From Actomonas aquatica (lineage in GTDB: Bacteria; Verrucomicrobiota; Verrucomicrobiia; Opitutales; Opitutaceae), in NCBI RefSeq assembly GCF_019679435.2, contig NZ_CP139781.1, positions 620,001 to 684,000 of the forward strand: a DNA stretch of 64,000 nucleotides. Direction: 5' to 3'. The notes under the pieces were generated by a model. The model made no database searches. It had not been told where the DNA came from and saw only the letters and a program-made list of their open reading frames with translations. A program made the translations under genes and the position numbers. This document shows positions 16,876 to 31,110 of this stretch, in pieces (positions within the stretch are counted from its first letter, which is position 1; the number at the start of each line of letters is the position of its first letter).

Positions 16876-18107
16876 TGCAGGGATTTCAGGGCTTCTAGCA
16901 CCGCTTCCGGAGTCGTCGCGGCGTGTGAGGGCAAGGGGTGAGTCTCATCGAAGACACGCAGCGCTTCCGGCGCCTGCATCGTGCAGCGCGTCTCGTCGAC
17001 CGCACTGGCGTCCAAAGCCAACTCGCGCGCGACGAAGGCATACATCGCCGCCCGTTTGTTGGGTCCGTAGTCGTGACCTTCGTCCGGGAAATGGGCGTTC
17101 CCGACGTGGTCCGGCGCACCGGCCTGCGCGTAAATGCGTTGCAGGAACGGGAACTCCGTCTGCGGAGTGTATTGCGTCCAGTCCTTGCCATCGGAGATGA
17201 CGAGCATGGGCCGCGGTGCCGCCAGTGCCGCCACCATCGCGTTGCTGGCAAAATGGTCGGCGCTGCGATGCACCGGCACGCCACTTTCACACGCGCAACC
17301 GCCGAAGAAATAGGACGACACCATGACGACGGGCACACTCACGCCGATACGCTCATCAAGCGCGGTGAGCATGAAGGTCTGCGTGCCCCCGCCGGACGCG
17401 CCGGTCATGGCCACGCGGGAGGCATCGGCGTCGGGCAAGGCGAGCAACCAATCGAGGAGGCGCGTGCCGTTGACGAGGTGCAGCGGAAACGCCGCCACCG
17501 AGCGATGGGCCGAGGAACCGAGGGCAACCTGGTTGTCCCCGTAACCAAACATATCGACCGCGAACACGATGGCGCCCATCCGGGCCAGGGTGGCCGCGCG
17601 CACCTGCACCGACGGACCAAAACGACCGTGATTGGCAAGTCCGCCTGGTTTGTCCAAACCGCCACCGCTGTGACCGTGGGTGGTGAGCACGATCGGAAAC
17701 GGTCCTTCCCGACCGAGCGGACGATACAAGTTACCGGTGGCCCAATAACCGGGCACCGTTTCCAGCGCGACGTTGGCCACGGAGTAGCCGTCGAATTCAC
17801 GGACCGAATGAAGGATCGGCTCCGCGCCCAGACTGCGCGGCCAGGGCGTGAGACCGGCGCCGTCTCGAATACGCTGCTTCACGAGCTCACCGTAGCCGAC
17901 CCAGTCACCACGCGTTGGATACGCGGCCTCGGCCGCGAGCAGAATCTCCGCCCCGACCGCCGGCGTCACAAAATCACGCGGGCACAACGCCGGTCCTTCC
18001 GCCGGCGCCGGAGGCACATCCGCCGGCAGCCACGCAACGTCGGCCTTTGACCACGAATGGACACAACTCAACACGGACAAGAGGCAGAGAATTCTAAGGG
18101 AGTTCAT
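16872..18107 (-). CDS. Alpha/beta-hydrolase, acetyl-esterase-like
   Basis: A 411-residue exported serine hydrolase. The nucleophile elbow is GASGGG (residues about 224-229), the acid is probably in the ISDGKDW region near 310 and the histidine in DEGHDYGPN near 352. This is the layout of acetyl-xylan-esterase-like and dienelactone-hydrolase-like enzymes. In a pectin operon next to GH95 and GH78, removal of acetyl or methyl esters from side chains is the natural guess. Signal peptide LRILCLLSVLSCVHSWSKA; its second half is encoded by DNA resembling the CCGTGT..CGTGG repeats nearby. The stop codon overlaps the GH95 start by 4 bp. Confidence 0.8.
   Translation of the reverse strand: MNSLRILCLLSVLSCVHSWSKADVAWLPADVPPAPAEGPALCPRDFVTPAVGAEILLAAEAAYPTRGDWVGYGELVKQRIRDGAGLTPWPRSLGAEPILHSVREFDGYSVANVALETVPGYWATGNLYRPLGREGPFPIVLTTHGHSGGGLDKPGGLANHGRFGPSVQVRAATLARMGAIVFAVDMFGYGDNQVALGSSAHRSVAAFPLHLVNGTRLLDWLLALPDADASRVAMTGASGGGTQTFMLTALDERIGVSVPVVMVSSYFFGGCACESGVPVHRSADHFASNAMVAALAAPRPMLVISDGKDWTQYTPQTEFPFLQRIYAQAGAPDHVGNAHFPDEGHDYGPNKRAAMYAFVARELALDASAVDETRCTMQAPEALRVFDETHPLPSHAATTPEAVLEALKSLQ
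18046..18080. repeat. CCGTGT/CGTGG-type repeat inside the esterase leader
   Basis: On the minus strand TTGTCCGTGTTGAGTTGTGT and the following CCATTCGTGGTCAAA resemble the TATCCGTGTTTATCCGTGGT family at 18115-18147 and the arms of the 105-bp element. It encodes LSVLSCVHSWSK, the signal-peptide core. Relationship is by eye and imperfect. Confidence 0.45.
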
Positions 18108-18114
18108 ATTAAAT

Positions 18115-18147
18115 AATCCGTGTCTATCCGTGTTTATCCGTGGTTAA
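18115..18147. repeat. Solo arm of the 105-bp palindrome family
   Basis: ATCCGTGTCTATCCGTGTTT and then ATCCGTGGTTAA: three tandem ATCCGTG units matching one arm of the elements at 12087 and 14393. It fills the GH78-esterase gap, starting about 8 bp past the GH78 stop codon. Confidence 0.7.
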
Positions 18148-18155
18148 AAAACGCC

Positions 18156-20876
18156 TCACAGGTTCGATTCGAAGACGTAGCTGCCGGACTGGAGTCCGAG
18201 CTGCACCCGCTCCCCTACCCGCCGGTGCCATTCGACGCCCTTCGCGTCCTGCACCGGGTGTCCACCTTCCGTGATCGTGTCGTCCTTAGCCGGCAGCATT
18301 AAGACAGCGGTGGTGTTGGGCGGAATCGTCACGGTATAACGCAAGCGACCTTCGTGGCGCTCCCAGCGCGCCGTGATCGTGCCGCGCACGGTATCGTGTG
18401 ACGCTTCCGCCCACGTCAGCGCCTCGATCGGAGTCGGCATCAGCAACGTTTCGCTAAACCCGGGTTGCGACGGCCAGATACCCACGAGATCGCGATACAT
18501 CCACTCGACGATTTGCCCGAGGAAGAAGTGATTCTGCGAGGCGCCCTTAAACGCCGGCCAGGACTCGGTCAGCGAGGTGGCGCCTTGCGCGAGTTGGTAG
18601 GCGTAACCCGGCAATTCCGGATTGGTCGCGATCTTGAAGATCAGGTCGGAGCGTCCGGCGTCAGCCAGCGCGATGAGCAGGTAACGGATGCCCGCCGCGC
18701 CGGACTGAAAGTAGTTCATCTCCTCAACCTGCTGCACCAAGGAGTTCTCCACGAACGCGGCCTGGTCGAGGTTGAGCATGCCCATTGCCAGCGGCAGCGC
18801 CTTCGAGGTCTGGGTGCCGGTCCCGATGATCTCCGGCGAGTCCGGTCGGAAGTAGGCGTCGAGGTAGGCGGCGCGCAACGACTGCGCCGATGCAAAATAC
18901 CGGCCGGCCTCGTCGTCGTGACCGAGCACCCGCGCGATCTGTGCCATGTAACTTAAATTCTGATACAGGAAGGCCGAGCCGGTGATTTTTCCGGGCGTCA
19001 GGTTGGCGCGCTTGGTGATGCCCAACTCATAGTCATACCAATCGCCCAGGCCTTCATCGAGCAGACCGTCGACGGACTTGCTCTCGAGGTAGGCGAGGTA
19101 GAGCCGCATCTGCGGATACAGCTCGCGCAGCAGGGTGTCGTCGCCGGTGAACTGGTAATGTTGCCACGGCACCGCGAAGAAAGCGGCGCCCCACTCGGCG
19201 GCGCGGCGGTAGGTGCCTTTGAAGACGACATACTCGGGCGCGACATTCGGGATGAGGCCTTCCTCGGTCTGCGCGTCGGCCATGTCGCGTGCGATCTTGG
19301 CCGCGAGTCGATCGTGGTCCCACTCGAAGCGCAGGGCCGGGCCGTTGAGGTGGGTCTGCTCCAGCCAGCCCAACTTTTCGCGGTGCGGACAATCGGTGAG
19401 CAGCGAGACCATGTTGGAACGCTGCGCCCAGCGCACGAGCTCATGGATGCGGTTGAGCGTCTCATCCGAACTGGCGAAATGCCCCGCCGGCGCGGCAGTC
19501 GAATGCACGATGTCCTGCGTCACCCGCTCCACGACCGGCAGCGCCGCGCCTTCCGCGGCGGCGAAACGTTCGACGTAGAGGTAACGGGAGCCGAGGTAAT
19601 AGAACTGCGGGAACCAGGTTTCGACCTCGTCCGTGGCTTTGGTGTAGCTCCACCACGCGCTGCCGCGGTGGGCGCCGCCCATGGTGCTGCGGTTGATGGT
19701 GCCGTCCTCGTTGACGATTTCGCCGCCGGTCATCTTCACGACCGATCCGGCCGGTCCACTCACGGTGAGGTGCGCGATGAACGAGGTGTTCTGGCCAAAA
19801 TCGTAAAGCGTCACGCTGTCGCTGAGTTCCCGCAGGTTCACCGGCTCGCGCACCTCGATGCGTTGCACGGGTTCGGTGTTGCGCGAGTGCCCGCGCAGTT
19901 CGCCGCCGGGGCCGGCGATCGCCACCGCGGCCGGCCAGGCCGTCGCATCGTAGCTGGGCGTATCCCAGCCAACCGGCAGGAGGCGCGCATCGTAGTCTTC
20001 CCCGCCGTAGATGCCGGCAAAGGTCTGCGGACCGGCGTGCGTTTGCCAGGCGGGATCCGTCACCACGGTTTCGATACGACCGTCGGCGTAGCGCAGCTCA
20101 AGATGCGCGCGGGCTCGTTTCTCGCCGAAGCTGCCCACAAATTTGGCGAAGCGGCCCTCGACCCGAAACACGTTGGCCATGCCATCGGCCACGGTGAGTC
20201 CGAGCACGTTGGCGCCTTCCGTCAGTTGCGCGGTTACATCCCGCGTGTCGTAGAGCATGGTTTTGGCGAAGTCGGTCCAGCCCGGACCGAGCAGATCGTC
20301 ACTGATCTTCCCGCCGTTGATGGAGGCCTCATAACTGCCCATGCCGGTCACGTGCAGGAGGGCGCGCTCCAAGCCCGGGCCGACCGTAATTTCGCGCCGC
20401 AGCAGCAGCACCGGCGACGCCTCGGCCGCGGTGATCCACTGCCCACCCCAATCGCCCGCCCGCAGCAGGCCCATGGTCCAGGTGGCGGGATCACTCCACG
20501 CGGACGCGTTGTCGTTTTCGTCCCACACGCGAGCCTTCCACCACACCTGTTGCGAGGATTGCAGCGGCTCACCTGCGTAGCGGATATGGACCGTTTTTCC
20601 GCTCGCCACCTTGCCGGTCGCCCAGAGGTCGGCGTTGTCCGCGGAGAGACGTTCAGGCGTGGTCGCGATCACGATCTCGTAGGCGGTCTGGCGAACCCCA
20701 CGCACGCCCTCGGGCGCAGTGAGGCGCCAACCCAGGCGCGGCTGGAGCACATCGACGCCGAGCGGGTTCACCGCATCGTCGCACTCCAGTTGATGGATCG
20801 TGAGATTGGCGGCTGACGCGATGGCGGACAGCACCGCCAAACCCAGGGCGAAGAGAAAACGACGGACCCATTTCAT
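18156..20876 (-). CDS. GH78 alpha-L-rhamnosidase
   Basis: A 906-residue exported inverting glycosidase that removes alpha-L-rhamnose, a main sugar of rhamnogalacturonans. Start at 20876 gives MKWVRRFLFALGLAVLSAIASA as signal peptide; the frame is open 120 bp further up but overlaps the preceding gene. Domain order is typical: N-terminal fibronectin-like and carbohydrate-binding parts (QPRLGWRLTA, QVWWKARVWDE), rhamnosidase N domain (LLHVTGMGSYEASINGGKI), then the (alpha/alpha)6 catalytic barrel with DCPHREKLGWLEQTHL, EGLGDWYDY and LAQGATSLTESWPAF (catalytic carboxylates), and a C-terminal beta-domain. It overlaps the upstream GH2 gene by ATGA. Confidence 0.92.
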   Translation of the reverse strand: MKWVRRFLFALGLAVLSAIASAANLTIHQLECDDAVNPLGVDVLQPRLGWRLTAPEGVRGVRQTAYEIVIATTPERLSADNADLWATGKVASGKTVHIRYAGEPLQSSQQVWWKARVWDENDNASAWSDPATWTMGLLRAGDWGGQWITAAEASPVLLLRREITVGPGLERALLHVTGMGSYEASINGGKISDDLLGPGWTDFAKTMLYDTRDVTAQLTEGANVLGLTVADGMANVFRVEGRFAKFVGSFGEKRARAHLELRYADGRIETVVTDPAWQTHAGPQTFAGIYGGEDYDARLLPVGWDTPSYDATAWPAAVAIAGPGGELRGHSRNTEPVQRIEVREPVNLRELSDSVTLYDFGQNTSFIAHLTVSGPAGSVVKMTGGEIVNEDGTINRSTMGGAHRGSAWWSYTKATDEVETWFPQFYYLGSRYLYVERFAAAEGAALPVVERVTQDIVHSTAAPAGHFASSDETLNRIHELVRWAQRSNMVSLLTDCPHREKLGWLEQTHLNGPALRFEWDHDRLAAKIARDMADAQTEEGLIPNVAPEYVVFKGTYRRAAEWGAAFFAVPWQHYQFTGDDTLLRELYPQMRLYLAYLESKSVDGLLDEGLGDWYDYELGITKRANLTPGKITGSAFLYQNLSYMAQIARVLGHDDEAGRYFASAQSLRAAYLDAYFRPDSPEIIGTGTQTSKALPLAMGMLNLDQAAFVENSLVQQVEEMNYFQSGAAGIRYLLIALADAGRSDLIFKIATNPELPGYAYQLAQGATSLTESWPAFKGASQNHFFLGQIVEWMYRDLVGIWPSQPGFSETLLMPTPIEALTWAEASHDTVRGTITARWERHEGRLRYTVTIPPNTTAVLMLPAKDDTITEGGHPVQDAKGVEWHRRVGERVQLGLQSGSYVFESNL

Positions 20877-23800
20877 TGAAGTTTCGAGGGGTCGACGACC
20901 ACGTGTTTGATGAGGTCGCGGTTGAGGGTGTAGGTGATGTGCACGAGCCCGTCGCGCGATTGAATGACCGCCGGATAAGCGTAACCCGCCGGGCACGGCG
21001 CAACGTCGAGGGTCGCGACCGTGCGCCAGGTGATGCCGTCATCCGAGAGCGCGAGGTTGATCGGGTAACGCACGCCCTTGTGGGCGCGTTCCGGGGGCGG
21101 CGCGGTGTCGTTGAAGACCAACAACTGTCGACCGTCGGCCAGAGTCACCGCATCTGTCCCCGAGCCGGTGTGCGGCACGTGCAGCGGCTCCAACGGCGTC
21201 CAATTCAGGCCGTTGTCCGCCGACCAGGTGGAGAAGGTCACGCCATTGCGCGTGCGGCCCACCGCCTGCAAGCGACCGTCGGGGTGAAAGAGGATGCTGG
21301 GCTGAATACCATCGAGGCCGAAGTCGGCGCCCTTGTCGACCGGACCGGCGATGGTCCACGTGGCTCCGTGGTCGGTCGAGCGTTCGAAGTGCACCAGCCA
21401 ACCGTCTTTGTTGCCCTCGGTGCTGGTCGGCGACAGCCAGGCCCCGTCGGGCGCGATGACGGGTTTGTTTTTCACCGGACCGATGATGCCATCCGGCAGA
21501 CGGCGGGGAGCGCTCCAGCTGAGACCACCGTCGGTCGACGTGATGACCTCGCCCCACCACGTGGAGGGATGCGGACCCACTTTGTAGAACAACTGCAAGG
21601 GCGCGTTGGCCGGCGCGAAGAGCACCGGATTCCAGGTCGGCTGCCGGTCGCTGCCGTCGGCTTGCACGCCGGTGGCGACAGAGCGCGCGGGTTGCCAGGC
21701 GCCGTTCTCGTAGCGGGTAAACCAAATCTCGACGTCGGGATTGCGCTCCTTGGTGCCGCCAAACCAGGAGGCCGCCAAGGTGCCGTCGGCCAGTTCAACA
21801 ATCGTGCTGGCATGACATTCCGGATACGGCGGATTGGGATTGATGATCTCGCTGCGCAGCACCGCCGGATGGGCTGGCGCCGCGAAGGGCACGTTCACCG
21901 CCGGCTCCAGCGTGAGTGAGCCGCGGAAAGTGCCCTGCCCGTCTGTCAGGTCCAGGCGCCATTCGGCGCGCTCGGGCGGTCCGCCCTTCACCCAAGCCCC
22001 GGCGAGATCGTTCAGCAGGCGCAGGTTGAAGCCCTCGCCGGCCTTGCCGCGATTGTCGAAGCGGAAGGCCTGCAGGCCCTGCACGAGCAGCGCGCTGCGT
22101 TGGGCGTGCACCCTCAGCCAATCGACGCCGGAGCGCGTCGAACGGGCCTCGCCGCTAAAGACCGGCATGCTCCATTGCCCGAAGCGGGCCGAGCCGTGGC
22201 GGTTGGGCAGATTTTTGCCTGGGCCCCACCCCACCCACTCGGCGCTGAGCGGCTGGTCCTTGAGGTGCAGCCCGATGCCGAGTTCGAGCAACCACTCCAC
22301 CTCGGCTTGCGCGGAGACTTCGTAGTCGACCGTGAGGACACCCTCATTGGTCAGCGTCCAGGTGTAGTCGACGGTGAAGTGATTGTTCGCATCGGCGGTA
22401 TAGTCGACGGTCGAGCGTATCACATAAGTGGAGACATGGTTCTCGGCCGACCACGCCGTGACCGTGGCCGGCAGGCCCTGCAGGAAGGTGTTCCAGTCGT
22501 GCTGCACCTTGCGGCGATCGAGCACGTTGCGCTCGGAGTAGGTCGCTTTGCGCCAGAGCAGGAACTCGCTACCGTCGACCCAGGCCTCGTCGCCGATCCG
22601 CAAGCCGCTCAGCGCGCCGGTCGCCCGGTCGAAGGTATAGGTCGCGTCGCGCGTGCCGATGGCGAGTTTGCCGTCCGCCTCTTCGACCGCGAAACGGCTT
22701 TCGGCCCGGTTGATCGCCGGGGCGCGCACCTCGCCGAGTTGCACACTGCGCGTGACCACATCGCGGCCCGCCGCGTCCGTGAAGCGCAGCTGCAGATAAA
22801 GTGCGCCAACGTCGATGGCGGCGATCGGTGCGGTCGGCACCGTGATCGATGTCTTCGCGTGCGGCGCGGCTTGCAGCGGCAGACTGCCCTGCGCCACGAG
22901 GTCGGCATCGGCAAAGAGCGACCAATGCACGGTGAGCGCGCTCAGGTTGGTGAAATCGTAGTCGTTGCGCAGGGGCACCGTCACGGTCGGCTGGCCTTCG
23001 GTCCACGGCAGGTGGTCCACCAGCACCCGCACCGGCGCGTAGGCGGATCGGGTTTCCCAATAGTCGATTTGCGGCGAACGGTCGGCGTTGACGATGCCGT
23101 CGGTGCCGTGATTGCCGTGCGAATCGTAGATCTCGCCCGGACCGGCGTCGGCCTCACGCACCAGTTCACTGCCATCGCGGGTCATCTTGGCTTTGTCGGC
23201 CATGGGATCGAGCACCTCGCGGCCATTGACCTTGCGGCGCAGTCCTTGGTCGGCCCAGGTCCAGATCATGGCACCGGCGCCAGCGGGAAACTGCGTGAGC
23301 GCATCCCAGCGCAGATCGTGTTCGCCAAAGTCCTCGGCGCCGAAAGCGTGACTGACTTCCGTCGTGATCACCGGGCGCTGCGCCACCGCGGCGAACGCGG
23401 CGTATTGCTTGGCCTTCCAGTAGTGCGGCGCGAGGATATCAACCTCGGGCGGCAGGTATTCGTCGGCGCGGAATGGCAGCAAGGTCGGGCGCGTCGGATC
23501 GAGGCCCTTGAGGGCGCGCAACACCGCGAGATGCAGCGCGGAAAACGGATCTTCGTTGCCCAGGCTCCACACGAGGACGGAGGGCCGATTGCGATCGCGG
23601 GTCACCGTTTCGTGCATGCGCAGGTAAGCCCCCTCGGCGTAGGACGGATCACTCATGCGATCACCGCCGAAGCCCAGCGGCACCTCCTCGATCACGTAGA
23701 GGCCGAGCTCGTCGCACAGCCGGATGAAGCCTTCCGCCGGCGGATAGTGGGAGGTGCGCACGGCATTGATGTTGGCGGCCTTCATTAGGCGAATGTCCTC

Positions 23801-24985
23801 CAACCAATGTTCGCGGTGGGTGGCGCGGCCGACATCCGGGTGTTCATCGTGACGGGCCACGCCGCGCAGTTTGATGGGCTGGCCATTGAGCTTAAACACC
23901 GGGCCGTCGATGGTGACTTCGCGGAAGCCGATGCGGTCCTCCCACGCGTGCACCACGGCATCGTCGCGCCGCACTTCGACGCGCAGGTCGTAGAGATTGG
24001 GCGTTTCGGCGGTCCACGGTGCCGGCGCTTTTACGGGCAACTCCAGCAAAACTTCGCGACTGTTGTGCGCGCCGGTGACGGTGCCGGTGAAGTTGGCGGT
24101 CTGCACCACCTGGCCGTCGCGACTCAGGATGGCGCGCACTTCGAATGGCGGCGACGGCGCAAAAAAATCGGCGCGCTCATTGCGCATCACAAAGGCCCGC
24201 ACCTGCAGGGTGGCATCGGTGAAGCTCTCGTCGAAATCGGTCACGGTCTCGACGCTCTCGAGGTTCCACTCCTTGGGCATGATCTCGAGCCACACGTCGC
24301 GATAGATGCCGGGCATGCCCCAGTCGTCGTTGGCGTCGAGTTTGAACAAAGGCGTCTGCTGGCGCACGCGCACCGCGAGTTCGTTGAGCGCGCCGGGTTT
24401 CAGGACCTTGCTGGCATCAAAACCGAAGCCGGTGAAACCGCTGTCGTGGCGGCCCAACAGTTGGCCGTTGAGCCACACCTCGGCCGATTGCCACACCCCG
24501 CCAAAACGCAGGAGCACGCGCCGCCCGTCGGCCTCGGCAGGAGCGGTGAAGGCGCGCCGATAAAAGCCCTCGGACTTGGTGCCGTTGATGTAGTGCGGCT
24601 CCTCGAAGCCGAGGGAAGTCCAGCAGCCCGGCACCGCGATCGGCTGGAAGGCGGTCGCATCGAAGTCCGGTTCGTAGAATTTGCGCAGCGCGTTGGCCGC
24701 GTCGTCGTTGGGGGCGAGTTGAAAGGACCAGGTGCCGTTGAGGGAAACCACGCGCGAGGTGGCGTCACCGCCCAGCGTGCGAATGGCCGCTACCACGGTC
24801 GGCGCGTCCGGCAGGTTTTCCATCGGCGTGATGTCCTCGGCAGCGTGGAGGGCGGGAGCGGTCAGGCCGACAACCATCGTGGCAACGAGCGTGAGCGAGT
24901 GGAGCGCGCGCCGGGCGAGCCACTCGCTTACGCTCGTAGCCACAGACGTGGAGCCGAAGGGGGTGCCGGAAAGAAGCGAAGTCAT
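20873..24985 (-). CDS. GH2 glycosidase fused to a sialidase-fold (BNR) domain
   Basis: A 1370-residue exported two-enzyme fusion. Residues about 45-1000 are GH2: sugar-binding jelly roll (GTWSFQLAPND), Ig-like domain, then a TIM barrel with VWSLGNEDPF (acid/base Glu) and TTEVSHAFG (nucleophile Glu). Residues about 1010-1370 form a six-bladed sialidase propeller with four Asp-boxes: TSTDGGLSW, RSTDHGATW, WSADNGLNW and LSDDGITW. Such linking of two activities suggests a substrate carrying both a beta-glycosyl group and a second, perhaps acidic, sugar. The leader contains the in-frame palindromic element [15 protein letters not shown] before VVGLTAPALHA. I chose ATG 24985; a TTG at 24991 adds two residues. 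Confidence 0.88.
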   Translation of the reverse strand: MTSLLSGTPFGSTSVATSVSEWLARRALHSLTLVATMVVGLTAPALHAAEDITPMENLPDAPTVVAAIRTLGGDATSRVVSLNGTWSFQLAPNDDAANALRKFYEPDFDATAFQPIAVPGCWTSLGFEEPHYINGTKSEGFYRRAFTAPAEADGRRVLLRFGGVWQSAEVWLNGQLLGRHDSGFTGFGFDASKVLKPGALNELAVRVRQQTPLFKLDANDDWGMPGIYRDVWLEIMPKEWNLESVETVTDFDESFTDATLQVRAFVMRNERADFFAPSPPFEVRAILSRDGQVVQTANFTGTVTGAHNSREVLLELPVKAPAPWTAETPNLYDLRVEVRRDDAVVHAWEDRIGFREVTIDGPVFKLNGQPIKLRGVARHDEHPDVGRATHREHWLEDIRLMKAANINAVRTSHYPPAEGFIRLCDELGLYVIEEVPLGFGGDRMSDPSYAEGAYLRMHETVTRDRNRPSVLVWSLGNEDPFSALHLAVLRALKGLDPTRPTLLPFRADEYLPPEVDILAPHYWKAKQYAAFAAVAQRPVITTEVSHAFGAEDFGEHDLRWDALTQFPAGAGAMIWTWADQGLRRKVNGREVLDPMADKAKMTRDGSELVREADAGPGEIYDSHGNHGTDGIVNADRSPQIDYWETRSAYAPVRVLVDHLPWTEGQPTVTVPLRNDYDFTNLSALTVHWSLFADADLVAQGSLPLQAAPHAKTSITVPTAPIAAIDVGALYLQLRFTDAAGRDVVTRSVQLGEVRAPAINRAESRFAVEEADGKLAIGTRDATYTFDRATGALSGLRIGDEAWVDGSEFLLWRKATYSERNVLDRRKVQHDWNTFLQGLPATVTAWSAENHVSTYVIRSTVDYTADANNHFTVDYTWTLTNEGVLTVDYEVSAQAEVEWLLELGIGLHLKDQPLSAEWVGWGPGKNLPNRHGSARFGQWSMPVFSGEARSTRSGVDWLRVHAQRSALLVQGLQAFRFDNRGKAGEGFNLRLLNDLAGAWVKGGPPERAEWRLDLTDGQGTFRGSLTLEPAVNVPFAAPAHPAVLRSEIINPNPPYPECHASTIVELADGTLAASWFGGTKERNPDVEIWFTRYENGAWQPARSVATGVQADGSDRQPTWNPVLFAPANAPLQLFYKVGPHPSTWWGEVITSTDGGLSWSAPRRLPDGIIGPVKNKPVIAPDGAWLSPTSTEGNKDGWLVHFERSTDHGATWTIAGPVDKGADFGLDGIQPSILFHPDGRLQAVGRTRNGVTFSTWSADNGLNWTPLEPLHVPHTGSGTDAVTLADGRQLLVFNDTAPPPERAHKGVRYPINLALSDDGITWRTVATLDVAPCPAGYAYPAVIQSRDGLVHITYTLNRDLIKHVVVDPSKLQ
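24878..24943. repeat. In-frame palindromic element, 66 bp, copy B (GH2-sialidase leader)
   Basis: Same element as 16789-16851 with two arm differences (GTGGCAACGAG, and CGCTTACG in the other arm) and a 17-nt loop. Unit length 66 bp, 22 codons. It encodes [22 protein letters not shown] in the same reading frame as copy A (listed here in pieces: [22 protein letters not shown]). Confidence 0.92.
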
Positions 24986-24998
24986 TGTCAAAGGGGTC

Positions 24999-29959
<4,961 letters not shown>

Positions 29960-30007
29960 AAGGGGTTGGTGGGGGCTCGGGGTTTGGGGCGATTAAAACG
30001 GGAAAAC

Positions 30008-31105
30008 TCAGGGACCGGCGGCCAGCAGCTTCTCCACCACGGCCCGGGGCACCGCGACGATGCAGCCATGGCGCGCGTCGGCCGGCATCACGATGCGGTC
30101 GCTCACATCCTCCCAGTGCACGAGATCGGTCGAGCGCACCATGCCGATGGCGTTGAGCATGTGTTTGTCGAAATACACCCGGTATTCGTCGCCGACCTTG
30201 ATCGCCGCCGGGCCTTCGGCCCAGTAGTCGCCGGTGAGGGCCGGGGTTTCATGGTCCCACGGGCCTTCGGCACTGCGGCCGCGGATCAGCCGGATGTTCT
30301 TCTGCGTGACCGGCGAGAGGGTTTCGTTCTTTACGAACATGAGCCAGTCCGCCGTGCCGTCCTCGGCGGGGATGATGTTGGCGTCGATCACGTTGTAGCC
30401 GCCGTCGTAGAGCAGCGTGGTCGGCGTGTAGGTGACGAAGTCCTTTGTAGTGGTCGCGTAGATACGATGGTTGCGCTCGGGCCGACGGTTGGACATCGCG
30501 GTCGCGGGGTATCGGCCGAGAATCGTGGTCGACCAGTGCAGCAGAAACTGCTCGCGGTCCGGATTCCACAGGATCTCCGGCGCCCAGCAATTCTGCGCCT
30601 CCGGCTCGTGCGCCATCACCGGGATGGCTTGTTGCTCCGACCAGTGAATAAGATCGGGCGACGAGGCGTAACCGATCGTCTGGCCGGTCCAGCCGGTCGT
30701 CCACACAAGGTGAAAGATCCCCTCGTGGTCGCGATAGATCGACGGGTCGCGCATCAGCTTGTTCTCGCCGACGGTCGGCTGCAGGTAGGACTGTCCGCCG
30801 TTGAGCATGGCGAAGTCGTAACCGTCGGCGCTCCAAGCCAGCCGGAAGCCCTCCCCTTCCCGATCGTGGTAAAAGTAGGCGAAGAGGTAACAGGTCTCGG
30901 GCAGCTCAGCGGCGGCGGCGCGCGGTGCAGCGAACACTCCGCAAATGGCCGCCAGGATCACCCACGCCATGTGTAGGGCTGCCGCTTGTCGGCATGCCGC
31001 TGGCTGACGGCTCGATTCGCTTGATGGCCGCGCGAGAGGCAACGGCGGCACGGCGACGAGCGCCGGCCCTACAAGGTAACGTAAATGGGGCAGATTCGAA
31101 CGCAT
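30008..31105 (-). CDS. GH43-family propeller glycosidase
   Basis: A 365-residue exported enzyme. GH43 traits: LMRDPSIYRDHEGIFHLVWTTGW (catalytic base Asp near residue 117), NCWAPEILWNPDREQFLLHWST (middle blade) and YWAEGPAAIKVGDEYRVYFDK (general acid Glu). Probable substrates are arabinofuranosyl or galactosyl side chains. The start is arguable: ATG 31105 lies 5 bp after the upstream stop codon, while ATG 30970 sits just before the signal core WVILAAICGVFA. Between them lies a 102-bp palindromic element; deleting it in frame gives MRSNLPHLRYL-MAWVILAAICG, a normal signal peptide, so I favour 31105 as the ancestral start. Confidence 0.85.
   Translation of the reverse strand: MRSNLPHLRYLVGPALVAVPPLPLARPSSESSRQPAACRQAAALHMAWVILAAICGVFAAPRAAAAELPETCYLFAYFYHDREGEGFRLAWSADGYDFAMLNGGQSYLQPTVGENKLMRDPSIYRDHEGIFHLVWTTGWTGQTIGYASSPDLIHWSEQQAIPVMAHEPEAQNCWAPEILWNPDREQFLLHWSTTILGRYPATAMSNRRPERNHRIYATTTKDFVTYTPTTLLYDGGYNVIDANIIPAEDGTADWLMFVKNETLSPVTQKNIRLIRGRSAEGPWDHETPALTGDYWAEGPAAIKVGDEYRVYFDKHMLNAIGMVRSTDLVHWEDVSDRIVMPADARHGCIVAVPRAVVEKLLAAGP
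30972..31073. repeat. 102-bp palindromic element inside the GH43 leader
   Basis: TGTAGGGCTGCCGCTTGTCG.. at 30972-31000 is complementary to the other end (31045-31073, ..CGCCGGCCCTACA) at 24 of 29 positions. Length 102 bp, 34 codons, no stop in the GH43 frame; it encodes VGPALVAVPPLPLARPSS and onward. Confidence 0.85.
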
Positions 31106-31110
31106 GAGGT

